NCBI GenBank assembly: GCA_001795455.1
Contig: MGPB01000033.1
Span: 1-64,000, forward strand
Reading direction: 5' to 3'
DNA: 64,000 nt
Source of the DNA: Curvibacter sp. GWA2_63_95
GTDB lineage: Bacteria; Pseudomonadota; Gammaproteobacteria; Burkholderiales; Burkholderiaceae_C
The translations under genes were made by a program, and so were the position numbers. The notes below the pieces were generated by a model, which did not search any database, was not told the DNA's origin, and saw only the letters and a program-made list of their open reading frames with translations. Positions 46,598-55,550 of the stretch are shown piece after piece; within the stretch, counting starts at the first letter, position 1; every line of letters begins with the position of its first letter.

Positions 46598-47897
46598 GCT
46601 CGCGCGCGGCGCCATTGTGGGCGCGGCCGCAGCACAGGCCGGGGCCACACAGCTGGCACGCTCGGCCACGCGGCTGGTACAACGCGGCACCAGTGCGACT
46701 GACAAGGAAACTGCGCGTGTGGAGCACGAGGCCAAGATGGGCCGCATCGCCTTCACCGCGCTCAACCAGCTCAAAGGCACGGCGCTCAAAGCTTCGCAAC
46801 TACTGAGCATGGAGTTGGGCCTGCTGCCCGAAGGCGTGCGCCAACAGCTGGCCCGGGCCCACTACCAAGTCACCCCACTGAACCGCGCATTGGTGCTCAA
46901 GCTGCTGCGCCAGGAGCTGGGCGACAGCCCCGAGGCGCTGTTTGCCGACTTCGACCTGCAGGCCTTTGCCGCCGCCAGCCTGGGCCAGGTGCATGCCGCC
47001 ACGCTGCACAGCGGTGAGGCCGTGGCCGTGAAGCTGCAATACCCCGGTATGGCCGCCACCATCCAGAGCGACCTGGCCCTGCTGCGCCTGCTGCTCAAGG
47101 GCATCAGCCTGGGGCCCGAGGCACTGCCCAACGCCGACATCCAGGCCCGTGTGATGGACAACATCGCCCAGACGCTGACGCAGGAGCTGGACTATCTGCA
47201 CGAGGCTGGCCAGCTGCAGTGGTTTGCCCGGCACCTGCAACATCCGCAGCTGGTGCTGCCCCAGCCGTACATGGACCGCACTACGCCGCGCCTGCTGACC
47301 ATGCAGCGCCTGCACGGCTTGCACCTGGCCGAGTGGCTGGCCACCCAGCCCAGCCAAGCCCAGCGCGACCACTACGGCCAGCTGCTGTTTGACACCTTCA
47401 TGCAGTGCGCCTGGGGCCTGCAGCGGCTGCAGGCCGACCCGCATGCGGGCAACTACCTGTTCATGGACGAGGGCCGGCTGGGCCTGTTGGACTTCGGTTG
47501 TACGCGCACGCTGTCGCCGCTGTTTTGTGAGCAGGCCGCCATAGTCTGGAAGGCCGCACTGCGCCGCCCCAAAGACACGGCTGCACTGCGCAACGCCTAC
47601 CTGACGCTGGGGCTGATTGACCCGGCGCTGGACCTCCCGCGCTTTGAAACCGAGCTGCTACCCGCGCTGGCGGGCTGGCAGGACTGGCAATGCCTGCCGC
47701 TGCAGAGCGCGGTGTACGACTTTGGCCAACTGCCACCGCCGCCCCAGCCCGATGCAGCCGCACGGCGCACCGCCACGCACTACCTGCGTGCCGTGCCCCC
47801 GGACCTGCCGCACTTTGACCGCGCCCACTTGGGGATGACGCAAATGCTGCGCAGCCTGGGTGCCCGCGTGCGCACCCGCAATCCCTGGATTTTTTAA
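46572..47897 (+). CDS. ABC1/UbiB-like atypical kinase family protein
   Basis: 441 residues of the AarF/COQ8 fold: AAASLGQVHAATLHSGEAV, VAVKLQYPG, DYLHEAGQLQWFARHL, catalytic QADPHAGNYLF and metal-binding LGLLDFGCTRTL. The signature KxGQ motif reads KASQ here (ALKASQLLSMELGLLPEG). No C-terminal membrane helices are evident, unlike UbiB. In related proteins such kinases support quinone or lipid metabolism; here the partner may be the DUF2867 protein. Likely a paralogue, not UbiB itself. Confidence 0.85.
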   Translation: MPHAPRTSKLARGAIVGAAAAQAGATQLARSATRLVQRGTSATDKETARVEHEAKMGRIAFTALNQLKGTALKASQLLSMELGLLPEGVRQQLARAHYQVTPLNRALVLKLLRQELGDSPEALFADFDLQAFAAASLGQVHAATLHSGEAVAVKLQYPGMAATIQSDLALLRLLLKGISLGPEALPNADIQARVMDNIAQTLTQELDYLHEAGQLQWFARHLQHPQLVLPQPYMDRTTPRLLTMQRLHGLHLAEWLATQPSQAQRDHYGQLLFDTFMQCAWGLQRLQADPHAGNYLFMDEGRLGLLDFGCTRTLSPLFCEQAAIVWKAALRRPKDTAALRNAYLTLGLIDPALDLPRFETELLPALAGWQDWQCLPLQSAVYDFGQLPPPPQPDAAARRTATHYLRAVPPDLPHFDRAHLGMTQMLRSLGARVRTRNPWIF

Positions 47898-47933
47898 GGC
47901 GTGGCGGGCAGTTTTGGTGGCACCATAGCCGCC

Positions 47934-50333
47934 ATGAAGCTTGTCCTGAAAATTGTTGGCGGCCTGATCGCCTTGCTCCTGCTTGCCGCGTTGGCCTTGG
48001 GCGGCTGGTACCTGTACCAAAAGCAGCCCGTGCGCAGCGGCACACTGGCCATCCAGAAGCTCGGCGCCCCGGTGCAGGTGCAGTTTGACGAACGGGGCGT
48101 GCCCCACATCCGCGCCGAGAACCAGGCCGACCTCTACCGCGCGCTGGGCTATGTGCATGCCCAGCACCGCTTGTTCCAGATGGAAATGGTGCGCCGCCTG
48201 GCCAAGGGCGAGCTGGCCGACATTTTGGGCCCCAAGCTGGTGGAGGTGGACACCCTGTTCCGCACCCTGGGCATACGCGCACACGCCAAGGCCACCGCGG
48301 CCAAGATGGACATGACCACCCCGGCCAACCAGGCCCTGTTGGCCTACCTGGACGGCATCAACCAGTACCAGGACACGCACCGCGCGCCCATCGAGTTCGA
48401 CATTCTGGGCATTCCCCACCAGCCCTTCACCCCCGAGGACACCTTGGCGGTGTCGGGCTACCTGGCCTACAGCTTTGCCGCGGCGTTTCGCACCGAACCG
48501 GCCATGACCTTTATCCGCGACAAACTCGGCGCCGACTACCTGCGCGCGTTTGACATCAACTGGCACCCCGAAGGCGTGGTCACCCCCTTGGCACAGCTCA
48601 CCAGCCGCGACTGGAACAGCCTGAACCGCATCGCCGCCATCAGCCAGGACGCGATGGACCTGGCCGGTGTGCCCCTGTTTGAGGGCAGCAATGCCTGGGC
48701 CATCTCGGGCAAGCGCACGGCCAGTGGCAAGCCCCTGCTGGCTGGCGATCCGCACATTGGCTTTTCCACCCCCAGCGTCTGGTACGAAGCCCACCTGAGC
48801 GCGCCCGACTTCGAGCTCTACGGCCACTTCCAGGCCCTGAGCCCCTTTGCGCTGCTGGGCCACAACATGGACTTTGGCTGGAGCCTGACCATGTTCCAGA
48901 ACGACGACATGGACTTGATCGCCGAAAAGACCAACCCCGCCAATCCGCAGCAGGTATGGCACAACGGCCAGTGGGTGAACCTCAGCACCCGGTCGGAGAC
49001 CATCTCGGTCAAGGGCGCTGCGCCGGTGCAACTGGCCCTGCGCGGCTCGCCGCACGGCCCCATCATCAACGACGCCTTCAAGGACAGCCTGGGCGACACC
49101 CCGATTGCCATGTGGTGGACCTTTCTGGAAACCGAAAACCCGGCATTGCAGGCCTTCTACGAACTCAACCGCGCCGACACCCGCGACAAGGCGCGCGAGG
49201 CCGCCAGCAAGATCCACGCGCCCGGCCTGAACGTGGTGTGGGCCAATGCCAAGGGCGACATCGGCTGGTGGGCCTCGGCCAAGCTGCCGCAACGCCCGCT
49301 GGGGGTGAACCCCACCTTCATCCTGGACGCGGCCAAGGGCGAGGCCGAGAAACCGGGCTTCTACGCTTTCGTGTTCAACCCCCAGGAAGAAAACCCCGCG
49401 CGTGGTTACATCATGTCGGCCAACCACCAGCCCCAGCCCAGCAGCGGCGTGCCTGTGCCCGGCTACTACAACCTGCCCGACCGCGCCCGCCGCCTGGACG
49501 CAGTGCTCTCCAACCCCCAAACCCTGTGGGACACCCAAGCCGCACAAACGCTGCAACTGGACACCCGCAACGGCTATGGCCACCGCGTCCTGCAAAACCT
49601 GCTGCCCGTGATGCATGCGGTGGTAACAGACCCCAACGAAAAAGCCTTCATGGAACCGCTGGAGAAATGGGACGGCAACTACAGCACCGACAGCATTGCC
49701 GCCACACTGTTCAGCCAGATGCTGTACGAGCTGGCCAAAGCCGCGATGGAGGACGAGCTGGGCGAGGTGCAGTTCAAGAACCTGCTGAACACCCGCGCGC
49801 TGGATGCCGCCCTTCCCTTGCTGATGGCCGATCCCCAATCCCCCTGGTGGGACAACAAAAACACCAAGGCGCCAGAGAGCCATTTTGAGACCGTGCGCAT
49901 CGCCTGGGCCAACACGCTCAAGCACCTGCAGGGCCTCTACGGCACCAGCCTGCTGGACTGGCGTTGGGGTGTGACCCACACCGTCACCCACGGCCACCCG
50001 CTGGGCCGGCAAAAGCCGCTGCACCTGCTGTTCAATGTGGGCCCCTTCCCGGCCCCGGGTGGGCGCGAGACGCCCAACAACCTGTCCAACCCCGTGGGCC
50101 CTGCGCCCTGGGCAGTGAGCTATGGGCCGTCCACGCGCCGGGTGATCGACTTTGCCGATGCCAGCCGCGCCGTGGGCATCAACCCGGTGGGCCAAAGCGG
50201 TGTGCTGTTTGACACGCACTATGCCGACCAGGCCCAGCAGTACATCGCCGGTGCTTATGTGCCGCAGCACCTGCGCGAGGACGATGTGCGGGCGCACACC
50301 AAGAGCAGCCTGCGCTTCCAACCAGCGCCCTGA
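47934..50333 (+). CDS. Penicillin acylase family Ntn hydrolase
   Basis: 799 residues. One N-terminal membrane anchor (VLKIVGGLIALLLLAALALG), alpha chain, then the autoprocessing site with catalytic Ser in EGSNAWAISGKRTASGKPLL, which starts the beta chain. Includes GHNMDFGWSLTMFQNDDMDL. Members cleave penicillin G, acyl-homoserine lactones or other amides; the substrate is unknown. It starts 36 nt after the ABC1 kinase gene and may be in the same operon. Confidence 0.9.
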   Translation: MKLVLKIVGGLIALLLLAALALGGWYLYQKQPVRSGTLAIQKLGAPVQVQFDERGVPHIRAENQADLYRALGYVHAQHRLFQMEMVRRLAKGELADILGPKLVEVDTLFRTLGIRAHAKATAAKMDMTTPANQALLAYLDGINQYQDTHRAPIEFDILGIPHQPFTPEDTLAVSGYLAYSFAAAFRTEPAMTFIRDKLGADYLRAFDINWHPEGVVTPLAQLTSRDWNSLNRIAAISQDAMDLAGVPLFEGSNAWAISGKRTASGKPLLAGDPHIGFSTPSVWYEAHLSAPDFELYGHFQALSPFALLGHNMDFGWSLTMFQNDDMDLIAEKTNPANPQQVWHNGQWVNLSTRSETISVKGAAPVQLALRGSPHGPIINDAFKDSLGDTPIAMWWTFLETENPALQAFYELNRADTRDKAREAASKIHAPGLNVVWANAKGDIGWWASAKLPQRPLGVNPTFILDAAKGEAEKPGFYAFVFNPQEENPARGYIMSANHQPQPSSGVPVPGYYNLPDRARRLDAVLSNPQTLWDTQAAQTLQLDTRNGYGHRVLQNLLPVMHAVVTDPNEKAFMEPLEKWDGNYSTDSIAATLFSQMLYELAKAAMEDELGEVQFKNLLNTRALDAALPLLMADPQSPWWDNKNTKAPESHFETVRIAWANTLKHLQGLYGTSLLDWRWGVTHTVTHGHPLGRQKPLHLLFNVGPFPAPGGRETPNNLSNPVGPAPWAVSYGPSTRRVIDFADASRAVGINPVGQSGVLFDTHYADQAQQYIAGAYVPQHLREDDVRAHTKSSLRFQPAP

Positions 50334-50354
50334 CGGCCTGGCGCAGGCCGGGTT

Positions 50355-51053
50355 TCAGCCCGCGCTGAGCAGGTCGCGCAGCTCGGTCAGGCTGGCCACC
50401 GTGGCATGCGGGTGCTGCGCGTGGCTCCACAGGTGCTCGGCGCGGTTCACCCACACCGCCTGCATGCCCACATCCAGCGCGCCCAGCACATCCAGCGCGG
50501 CGTCATCCCCCACGTGCAAGATCTGCTGGGGTGCCACCTGCAAGGCCTGCGCCGCGGTCAAAAATATCTTCGGATCCGGCTTGCCCACCCCCGCATCGCG
50601 CGCACTCACGGCGCCCGTGAAGTAGGCCCCCAGCCCCACCTGGTTCACATCGGCATTGCCGTTGGACACCGCGTACAGCGGCCAGCGCTGCGCCATCCAG
50701 TCCAGCGTTTCCAGTGCGTCGTTAAACAGCTCCACGCGCATGCGCTCGGCAAAAAACACGTCGAAGGCCGGGTCGGCCAGGTCGGTGTCATCGCCCGCGC
50801 GCTGCAGCGCCAGGCGAATCGACTCGCGGCGCAACACGCTCAGGTCGTGTGCCTGGGCAGCCCATTGCCGCTCGGTGTCTTCGCGCAGGGTACGCCGGGC
50901 GTGTGGGTCGGCATACAGGGTGGCGGTGGCTGGTGCGTATTGCAGCAACCAGGCATGCAACACTTTTTCAGCCCGCTCGATACACGGCCAGATGGGCCAC
51001 AAGGTGTCGTCCAGGTCCAGGGTAATGGCCTTGATGGTGGAGAGTTGCAGCAT
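50355..51053 (-). CDS. HAD family hydrolase (YigB/phosphatase-like)
   Basis: 232 residues with the HAD motifs in order: nucleophile [13 protein letters not shown], motif II YAVSNGN, motif III Lys in GKPDPKIF and motif [17 protein letters not shown]. The start at 51053 ([11 protein letters not shown]) is inferred from the DLDDTLW spacing. Probably a small-molecule phosphatase; substrate unknown. It diverges from hemH with 19 nt between the starts. Confidence 0.9.
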   Translation of the reverse strand: MLQLSTIKAITLDLDDTLWPIWPCIERAEKVLHAWLLQYAPATATLYADPHARRTLREDTERQWAAQAHDLSVLRRESIRLALQRAGDDTDLADPAFDVFFAERMRVELFNDALETLDWMAQRWPLYAVSNGNADVNQVGLGAYFTGAVSARDAGVGKPDPKIFLTAAQALQVAPQQILHVGDDAALDVLGALDVGMQAVWVNRAEHLWSHAQHPHATVASLTELRDLLSAG

Positions 51054-51072
51054 AGGTGCGGGAGAATACCGC

Positions 51073-52176
51073 ATGCTTTTCCAATCCCCCTTCCAGCCCG
51101 AGCCCCCGTTCACCCACGGCCAGGTGCCCCGCACCGCCGTGCTGCTGTGCAACCTGGGCACGCCCGACGAACCCACCGCCCCCGCCGTGCGCCGCTACCT
51201 GGCAGAATTTTTGGGCGACCCGCGTGTGGTCGAAATCCCACGCCTGCTGTGGCTGCTGATCCTGCACGGCATCATCCTGCGCACGCGCCCTGCCAAGTCG
51301 GCCGCCAAATACGCCAGCGTGTGGACGCCCGAGGGCTCCCCGCTCAAGGTGTGGACCGAAAAGCAGGCCAAGCTGCTGCAAGGCTGGCTGGGCCAGCGCA
51401 ACCACCAGGTCAAAGTACGCTGGGCCATGCGCTACGGCAGCACCTCCATCGCCTCGCAGCTGGACGCCATGAAGGCCGAAGGCGTGACCCGCGTGCTGGT
51501 GCTTCCCGCCTACCCGCAGTACAGCGGCACCACCACCGCCAGTGTGTGCGACGCGGTATATGCATGGACCGCCAAGACCCGCGCCATCCCCGAGCTGCGC
51601 TTCATCAACCGCTACCACGACGACGCGGGCTATATCAGCGCCCTGGCCGCCAGCGTGCAGCGCTACTGGAAGGCGAACGGCCGCCCCGACAAACTGGTGA
51701 TGAGCTTCCACGGCGTGCCCGAACGCACGCTGCACCTGGGGGACATGTACCACTGCGAGTGCTTCAAGACCGCACGCCTGTTGGGTAAGGCGCTGGGCCT
51801 GAACAAAGACCAGTACCAGGTCACCTTCCAGTCCCGCCTGGGCCGCGCCAAATGGCTGGAGCCCTACACTGAACCCAGCCTCATTGCCATGGGCAAGGCG
51901 GGAGTAAAACGTGTGGACGTGATCTGCCCCGGCTTCACCAGCGATTGCCTGGAGACGCTGGAAGAAATCAACATGGAAGGCCGCGAGGCGTTCTTGCACG
52001 CCGGCGGCAAAGAGTTCCACTACATCCCCTGCCTCAACGACGACCCGGAATGGATCACCGCCCTGTGCAATCTGGCACAAAAGCATCTGCAAGGCTGGCC
52101 TACGTTGGAAGCCCCAGATGCGGCCGAACTGCAGACATCGCGTGCGGCGGCGGTGGCACTGGGGGCGAAGCAGTAG
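51073..52176 (+). CDS. hemH: Ferrochelatase
   Basis: 367 residues; inserts Fe(II) into protoporphyrin IX in the last step of heme synthesis. [20 protein letters not shown] near the N-terminus, catalytic His in [16 protein letters not shown] and Glu in [28 protein letters not shown]. The frame begins at ATG 51073; the open frame upstream overlaps the HAD gene on the other strand and is not coding. Confidence 0.96.
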   Translation: MLFQSPFQPEPPFTHGQVPRTAVLLCNLGTPDEPTAPAVRRYLAEFLGDPRVVEIPRLLWLLILHGIILRTRPAKSAAKYASVWTPEGSPLKVWTEKQAKLLQGWLGQRNHQVKVRWAMRYGSTSIASQLDAMKAEGVTRVLVLPAYPQYSGTTTASVCDAVYAWTAKTRAIPELRFINRYHDDAGYISALAASVQRYWKANGRPDKLVMSFHGVPERTLHLGDMYHCECFKTARLLGKALGLNKDQYQVTFQSRLGRAKWLEPYTEPSLIAMGKAGVKRVDVICPGFTSDCLETLEEINMEGREAFLHAGGKEFHYIPCLNDDPEWITALCNLAQKHLQGWPTLEAPDAAELQTSRAAAVALGAKQ

Positions 52177-52213
52177 GCTGCTTGGTTTGGGGTTGCTGGT
52201 GGGCTAAATAGTA

Positions 52214-52266
52214 GTATTTTTGGCCTCTAGCCCTCGTGGAATATGCGCGAGCAGCTACCAAATTGA
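52214..52266 (-). repeat. Repeat family A, copy after hemH
   Basis: On the minus strand AATTTGGTAGCTGCTCGCGC, ATATTCCACGAGGGCTAGAG and GCCAAAAATAC. Along with the copy at 18871 this is the most complete one. Confidence 0.85.
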
Positions 52267-52300
52267 TAGCGTATTTGCCTTGCTGGCCACAGCGTGGGTG

Positions 52301-52380
52301 GGCAGAGCTGGGGCTAGGGCCCCCCGCCTCATACTGTCAAACGCCCAGAAATCGGCGGAGGCCCCTAGCCCCAGCTCTGC
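52301..52380. mobile_element. MITE-like inverted-repeat element
   Basis: 27-bp arms at 52302-52328 and 52354-52380 match at 25 of 27 positions; each begins GCAGAGCTGGGGCTAGGG from its outer end, with a 25-nt loop. GGGTG lies on both sides (52296-52300 and 52381-52385), like a 5-bp target duplication. It has no coding capacity. It marks the left edge of the AT-rich island. Confidence 0.5.
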
Positions 52381-52413
52381 GGGTGAGCGGGTGGGTTTGC
52401 GTAGGGACTGAGT

Positions 52414-52476
52414 TCAATTCAGAAGGCAGCAAAGCGGCGGAAGCCGACCTTCAGAAATTCACCCGAATGGGGGATA
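52414..52476 (+). repeat. Repeat family R, copy 1 (partial)
   Basis: GGCGGAAGCCGACCTTCAG, then AAATTCACCCGAATGGGGGATA-type end. Its 5' part is diverged. The 19-bp end TTCACCCGAATGGGGGATA is at 52458-52476, 32 nt before the first island gene. Confidence 0.75.
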
Positions 52477-52508
52477 CCCATAGTGCCTCCATGTGGTGAA
52501 AATCACTC

Positions 52509-52949
52509 ATGCCGTCATCAATTAGCCCTCTCATGAATCGCAATCGAATATCAATGGTCGCAAGCCTGTTGCTTTTGTCTTCGGTCATTGTGATTTGGCC
52601 CGATATTTTTAACTTCTCGAAGACAGTACGGCTTCCGGACTGGACTGCACTACTGCCAAGCCCCATAGATGCGCCCGCATTTTTGGCTTTGCTTTGCCTT
52701 ATTCCTGCCGCTTTGATTTCGACCACCCTTCAAGGTGCGATAAGGGGCGTTGCTGTGTCTGTAGTTGTTGCCCCGCTATTTGCAATTGCTACATTTGCAC
52801 TGGACCCAACTCATCAGAACAGCTTTAGTGTTGCCAACGCCTTTTTTAGCTATGTCTGGATAGTCTTGTTTTATTGTGCAATTCCGTCCGTGTTGCTATT
52901 GTCTGTACGCGCGACGGCTCATTACCTTCATACGAAGGCACGCTGCTAA
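52509..52949 (+). CDS. Hypothetical membrane protein (island gene 1)
   Basis: 146 residues, about four membrane helices (ISMVASLLLLSSVIVIWPDI, FLALLCLIPAALISTTL, GVAVSVVVAPLFAIATFAL, AFFSYVWIVLFYCAIPSVLL). Not recognised. Base composition and codons (many TTT, ATT, TTG) are more AT-rich than the flanking hemH and lysE genes. The start could be ATG 52509 or 52536. It is followed 15 nt later by another small membrane-protein frame. Confidence 0.55.
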   Translation: MPSSISPLMNRNRISMVASLLLLSSVIVIWPDIFNFSKTVRLPDWTALLPSPIDAPAFLALLCLIPAALISTTLQGAIRGVAVSVVVAPLFAIATFALDPTHQNSFSVANAFFSYVWIVLFYCAIPSVLLLSVRATAHYLHTKARC

Positions 52950-52963
52950 TCGTTATCCAAGCA

Positions 52964-53188
52964 ATGCATAGCCAATTTGGAGACCAAGCCAAAGACAGAC
53001 AGGGCATCACTGTCGTTGGAGTATTACTACTTGCATTTGCTGGAGTAATGCTTATTTTCCAAATTTGGCTTATGGCGATTCTGTTTAGCCTTAGCGGCTT
53101 AGCCCTCATTGCAATTGCCTTCTTTGCATCTAGAGAATCTTTCTCTGCTTTTCGGCGGTTTATCCGCGCGCCGTTATGTAGAAATTGA
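52964..53188 (+). CDS. Small hypothetical membrane protein (island gene 2)
   Basis: 74 residues from ATG 52964 with a hydrophilic N-terminus (MHSQFGDQAKDRQG) and two helices (ITVVGVLLLAFAGVMLIFQI and MAILFSLSGLALIAIAFF). The reading frame is open further upstream, but that part overlaps gene 1. Not recognised. Confidence 0.5.
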   Translation: MHSQFGDQAKDRQGITVVGVLLLAFAGVMLIFQIWLMAILFSLSGLALIAIAFFASRESFSAFRRFIRAPLCRN

Positions 53189-53195
53189 ATGCCCG

Positions 53196-53258
53196 CAATC
53201 AGTCTGCAGGCGCCTCAGCTACGCGGCAGTAGGATGCATTCCGCGAACATGAGCGTAT
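53196..53258 (+). repeat. Repeat family R, copy 2 (diverged)
   Basis: CAATCAGTCTGCAGGCGCCT is well kept; the right half (ATTCCGCGAACATGAGCG) has diverged and the TTCACCCG motif is lost. Confidence 0.65.
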
Positions 53259-53284
53259 GGATTTCTAGTTTGGAAAGGTAGTTA

Positions 53285-53611
53285 ATGCTTACGACTCGAC
53301 TGGCTGTGAAATTATTGTGGTTTAGTTTATTTGTTTTCCCGCTATTTCTTGCTCTTTTTCAATGGTGCAAATACTTTCATCAATGCAGCGATTTTCAAAT
53401 TCGAGCTGCGGTGCTGTTGGTGATGCTATCTATTATTTGTGTCTATTGTTTTGCAATGGTGCTTTTGCTTTCGTATTTCGCAAGTATGCTTTTCCCTTTC
53501 TATGTGAAAAACATGGGCAAGCATGGAAAGAAATTTCTAATTATTTGGAAAATTGTTTTAACGGAGGAAAAGTATCTTGCATTTCAAGAATCGTTTGCTA
53601 GCGCTGAATAA
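53285..53611 (+). CDS. Hypothetical membrane protein (island gene 3)
   Basis: 108 residues with two long hydrophobic segments (LAVKLLWFSLFVFPLFLALF and AAVLLVMLSIICVYCFAMVL) and a lysine-rich C-terminal half. AAAGG at 53276-53280 precedes the ATG at 53285. The frame is AT-rich. Not recognised. Confidence 0.55.
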   Translation: MLTTRLAVKLLWFSLFVFPLFLALFQWCKYFHQCSDFQIRAAVLLVMLSIICVYCFAMVLLLSYFASMLFPFYVKNMGKHGKKFLIIWKIVLTEEKYLAFQESFASAE

Positions 53612-53984
53612 GTATTCAATATGTGACGCGGACATGGAGTCTCTTTTGAAGTTGACCACACTCGGTTGAACAACTTCATCGCATACAAGGACTCACATGG
53701 GTTGATAGATGGTTTGTGGGTAGATTGGCAATACCCGCTTCGGGCCCATATTTGCCTGTTCGTCAATTTCCGCGACCGGCCGCTTTCAGTCTGCAGGCGC
53801 CTCTGGTGAGCGACGGAAGCCGACATTCAGAAGTTCACCCGAATGGGGGATATTTAAACCTTCACTTCGCAGTCAGAATCAGAAGCGCTCAGCTAGCCGC
53901 TCATGGGCGGGTGAAATTTAAACCTGAACGATTGATCACAAGTAACCCCTAACTGGTTTGGGAAGCTTCCTACTTTTCAGAACG
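53612..53984. other. Intergenic stretch between island genes 3 and 4
   Basis: Holds an inverted repeat (TGAAGTTG at 53647-53654 with CAACTTCA at 53671-53678), the full-length repeat R copy 3 (53784-53852), and about 130 nt of AT-rich leader. No credible gene is seen. Confidence 0.5.
53784..53852 (+). repeat. Repeat family R, copy 3 (full length)
   Basis: TTTCAGTCTGCAGGCGCCTC, GACGGAAGCCGACATTCAG, then TTCACCCGAATGGGGGATA at 53834-53852, identical to copy 1 over the last 19 bases. Confidence 0.8.
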
Positions 53985-54623
53985 ATGAAATTTCTTCTTC
54001 ACATTGCCTTTCTAATAGCGTCAACTGCGGCTGTGGCCGAGCGCCCCATGAACGAACTTCCGATGTATGGAGGTCGGCACACTCCAGAAATCGAAAGCAA
54101 TGAAATCACCAGCAAGCAAGTGGAGCGCCTTGGGTGGCGGTACTACAACCAAGGTGACTTAGATACAGCGATAAAACGATTCAATCAGTCTTGGATGTTT
54201 GACCGGAACAATGCAGGCGCATATTTTGGATTTGGACTCATCATGGGTCAACGTGCCATTCGAGGAGAGGGAGATACGCGAGTCAATTTAAAAGAATCGA
54301 TTCGCTTTCTAGAAATGGCGAATGGGTTTGATCCGAAAAATTCCAAGATCATCAATGAATTAGCCTCTGCACATGGAATGTTTGCCGGCTACCTTATTTC
54401 AAATGAAGAGAATGGCCTCATTGAATATTCGATAGCGGATGCTTTATTTGGGCAGGCTTACGAGCTCGATCCGAAATTTCCGCAAACCCCAGAAAACTGG
54501 TCAGTTATCAAGTTCTATTTAGGTGATTTCAACGAGGCTAAGAGGTTGTTAAATCTAGCGGTAGGTTTGGGGATTGTCCCGAATCCTGCTTACGCCAAAA
54601 TGCTGGCTGAAAAGATGCAGTAG
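53985..54623 (+). CDS. Exported TPR-like protein (island gene 4)
   Basis: 212 residues. Sec signal peptide MKFLLHIAFLIASTAAVA, then tetratricopeptide-like repeats: GWRYYNQGDLDTAIKRFNQS with GAYFGFGLIMGQRAI, and FLEMANGFDPKNSKIINELA with GQAYELDPKFPQTPENWSVI. A periplasmic scaffold role is plausible. No domain name is recognised. ATG 53985 is chosen for the signal peptide over 53958. Confidence 0.7.
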   Translation: MKFLLHIAFLIASTAAVAERPMNELPMYGGRHTPEIESNEITSKQVERLGWRYYNQGDLDTAIKRFNQSWMFDRNNAGAYFGFGLIMGQRAIRGEGDTRVNLKESIRFLEMANGFDPKNSKIINELASAHGMFAGYLISNEENGLIEYSIADALFGQAYELDPKFPQTPENWSVIKFYLGDFNEAKRLLNLAVGLGIVPNPAYAKMLAEKMQ

Positions 54624-54650
54624 CTCGCGCAAGAGTTCGATTTGACCGAC

Positions 54651-54722
54651 TTCAATCAGTCTGCAGGCGCCTCAGTCAATCGGCGGAAGCAGTCATCCGC
54701 AGAATCACCTGAACGGGGGATA
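54651..54722 (+). repeat. Repeat family R, copy 4 (full length)
   Basis: TTCAATCAGTCTGCAGGCGC, CGGCGGAAGCAGTCATCCGC, then ATCACCTGAACGGGGGATA at 54704-54722 (16 of 19 positions shared with copies 1 and 3). Confidence 0.75.
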
Positions 54723-54778
54723 GCCAAATAGCAGGGAAGCAATCAGAATTACCTCGATTTCACACTCCGAACCCGCGC

Positions 54779-55096
54779 ATGTATCTACGTCTTATCGCTT
54801 TGATTGCTGCAGCACTTTGCGCAACTTTGGTAGATGCAACAACGATTCAACCTATGGAAGCTGGACTCCAACCGGTTTATGAGCGTATTGCATCAATCGA
54901 GGCTGAGATTCAAATGCTCGAAAAAACTCACGGTAAATCGGGGGCGCTCAAGGAAGTCCGTTTGATACCCGAAGAGAAAATCAAATCTCTCCAGTCAGAA
55001 AAGCGACGTCTCGAGGCAGAAATTTTGTGGGCGAAGGACATTGCCCATTCGCCGCTAGTCACTTTCATGACGTCTTCAAATGAAGATGCCCCATGA
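54779..55096 (+). CDS. Small exported coiled-coil protein (island gene 5)
   Basis: 105 residues: signal peptide YLRLIALIAAALCATLVDA, then a Glu/Lys-rich helix (RIASIEAEIQMLEKTHGKSG, KIKSLQSEKRRLEAEILWAK) likely to form a coiled coil. Not recognised. A short piece of repeat R (TTTCAGTCTG at 55126) follows and the composition returns to the genome average. Confidence 0.6.
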   Translation: MYLRLIALIAAALCATLVDATTIQPMEAGLQPVYERIASIEAEIQMLEKTHGKSGALKEVRLIPEEKIKSLQSEKRRLEAEILWAKDIAHSPLVTFMTSSNEDAP

Positions 55097-55154
55097 ATAA
55101 TTTTCCTCATGGCCTAACGTCTACTTTCAGTCTGAATGCCCCCTCTATACCGCC

Positions 55155-55517
55155 ATGCCGACGAAATCCGTCCCAACCCTGCTAAAAGACATCCGCCTCG
55201 TAAGCGAAGAACGTTACGCCGTCGTAGAAGCGGTGCGCGCCTTGGTCAACAAGAGCTTCAAGCCCATCGCGGAAGAAGTGAAGTACGGCGGGATTCTGTT
55301 TGCGTCCGGGGTGCCGTTCTGCGGTGTGTTTGCGTACAAGGAACATGTGTCGGTGGAGTTCAGCCATGGAGCGCGCATTGACGATGCACATGGCCACCTG
55401 GAAGGATCTGGCAAGGGGCGCAGGCACCTCAAGCTCATGTCGCTGGACGACATCAAGAACAAGAAGCTGGCCCAGTATTTGCCACTGGCGCTGGCCGCGG
55501 CGCAGAGCGCCGGCTAA
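55155..55517 (+). CDS. DUF1801 family protein
   Basis: 120 residues, soluble. The DUF1801/YdhG fold is suggested by IAEEVKYGGILFASGVPF and CGVFAYKEHVSVEFSHGARI with a C-terminal GRRHLKLMSLDDIKNKKLAQ. Function unknown. It starts the GC-rich segment after the island. Confidence 0.8.
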   Translation: MPTKSVPTLLKDIRLVSEERYAVVEAVRALVNKSFKPIAEEVKYGGILFASGVPFCGVFAYKEHVSVEFSHGARIDDAHGHLEGSGKGRRHLKLMSLDDIKNKKLAQYLPLALAAAQSAG

Positions 55518-55550
55518 AAACAGGCCCCGCATGGTGTCCAATAGGGTTCT

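Noticed and set aside
50406-51788. 460-codon frame on the plus strand over the HAD and hemH region
   Set aside because: It runs antisense to the HAD gene and out of frame through hemH, and its translation has no domain features.
52414-55145. Integron cassette array
   Set aside because: The layout is cassette-like, but no RYYYAAC/GTTRRRY core pairs frame the repeats and no integrase gene or attI is in the window. A lone GCCTAAC at 55113 is not enough. It is reported only as a repeat-bounded island.
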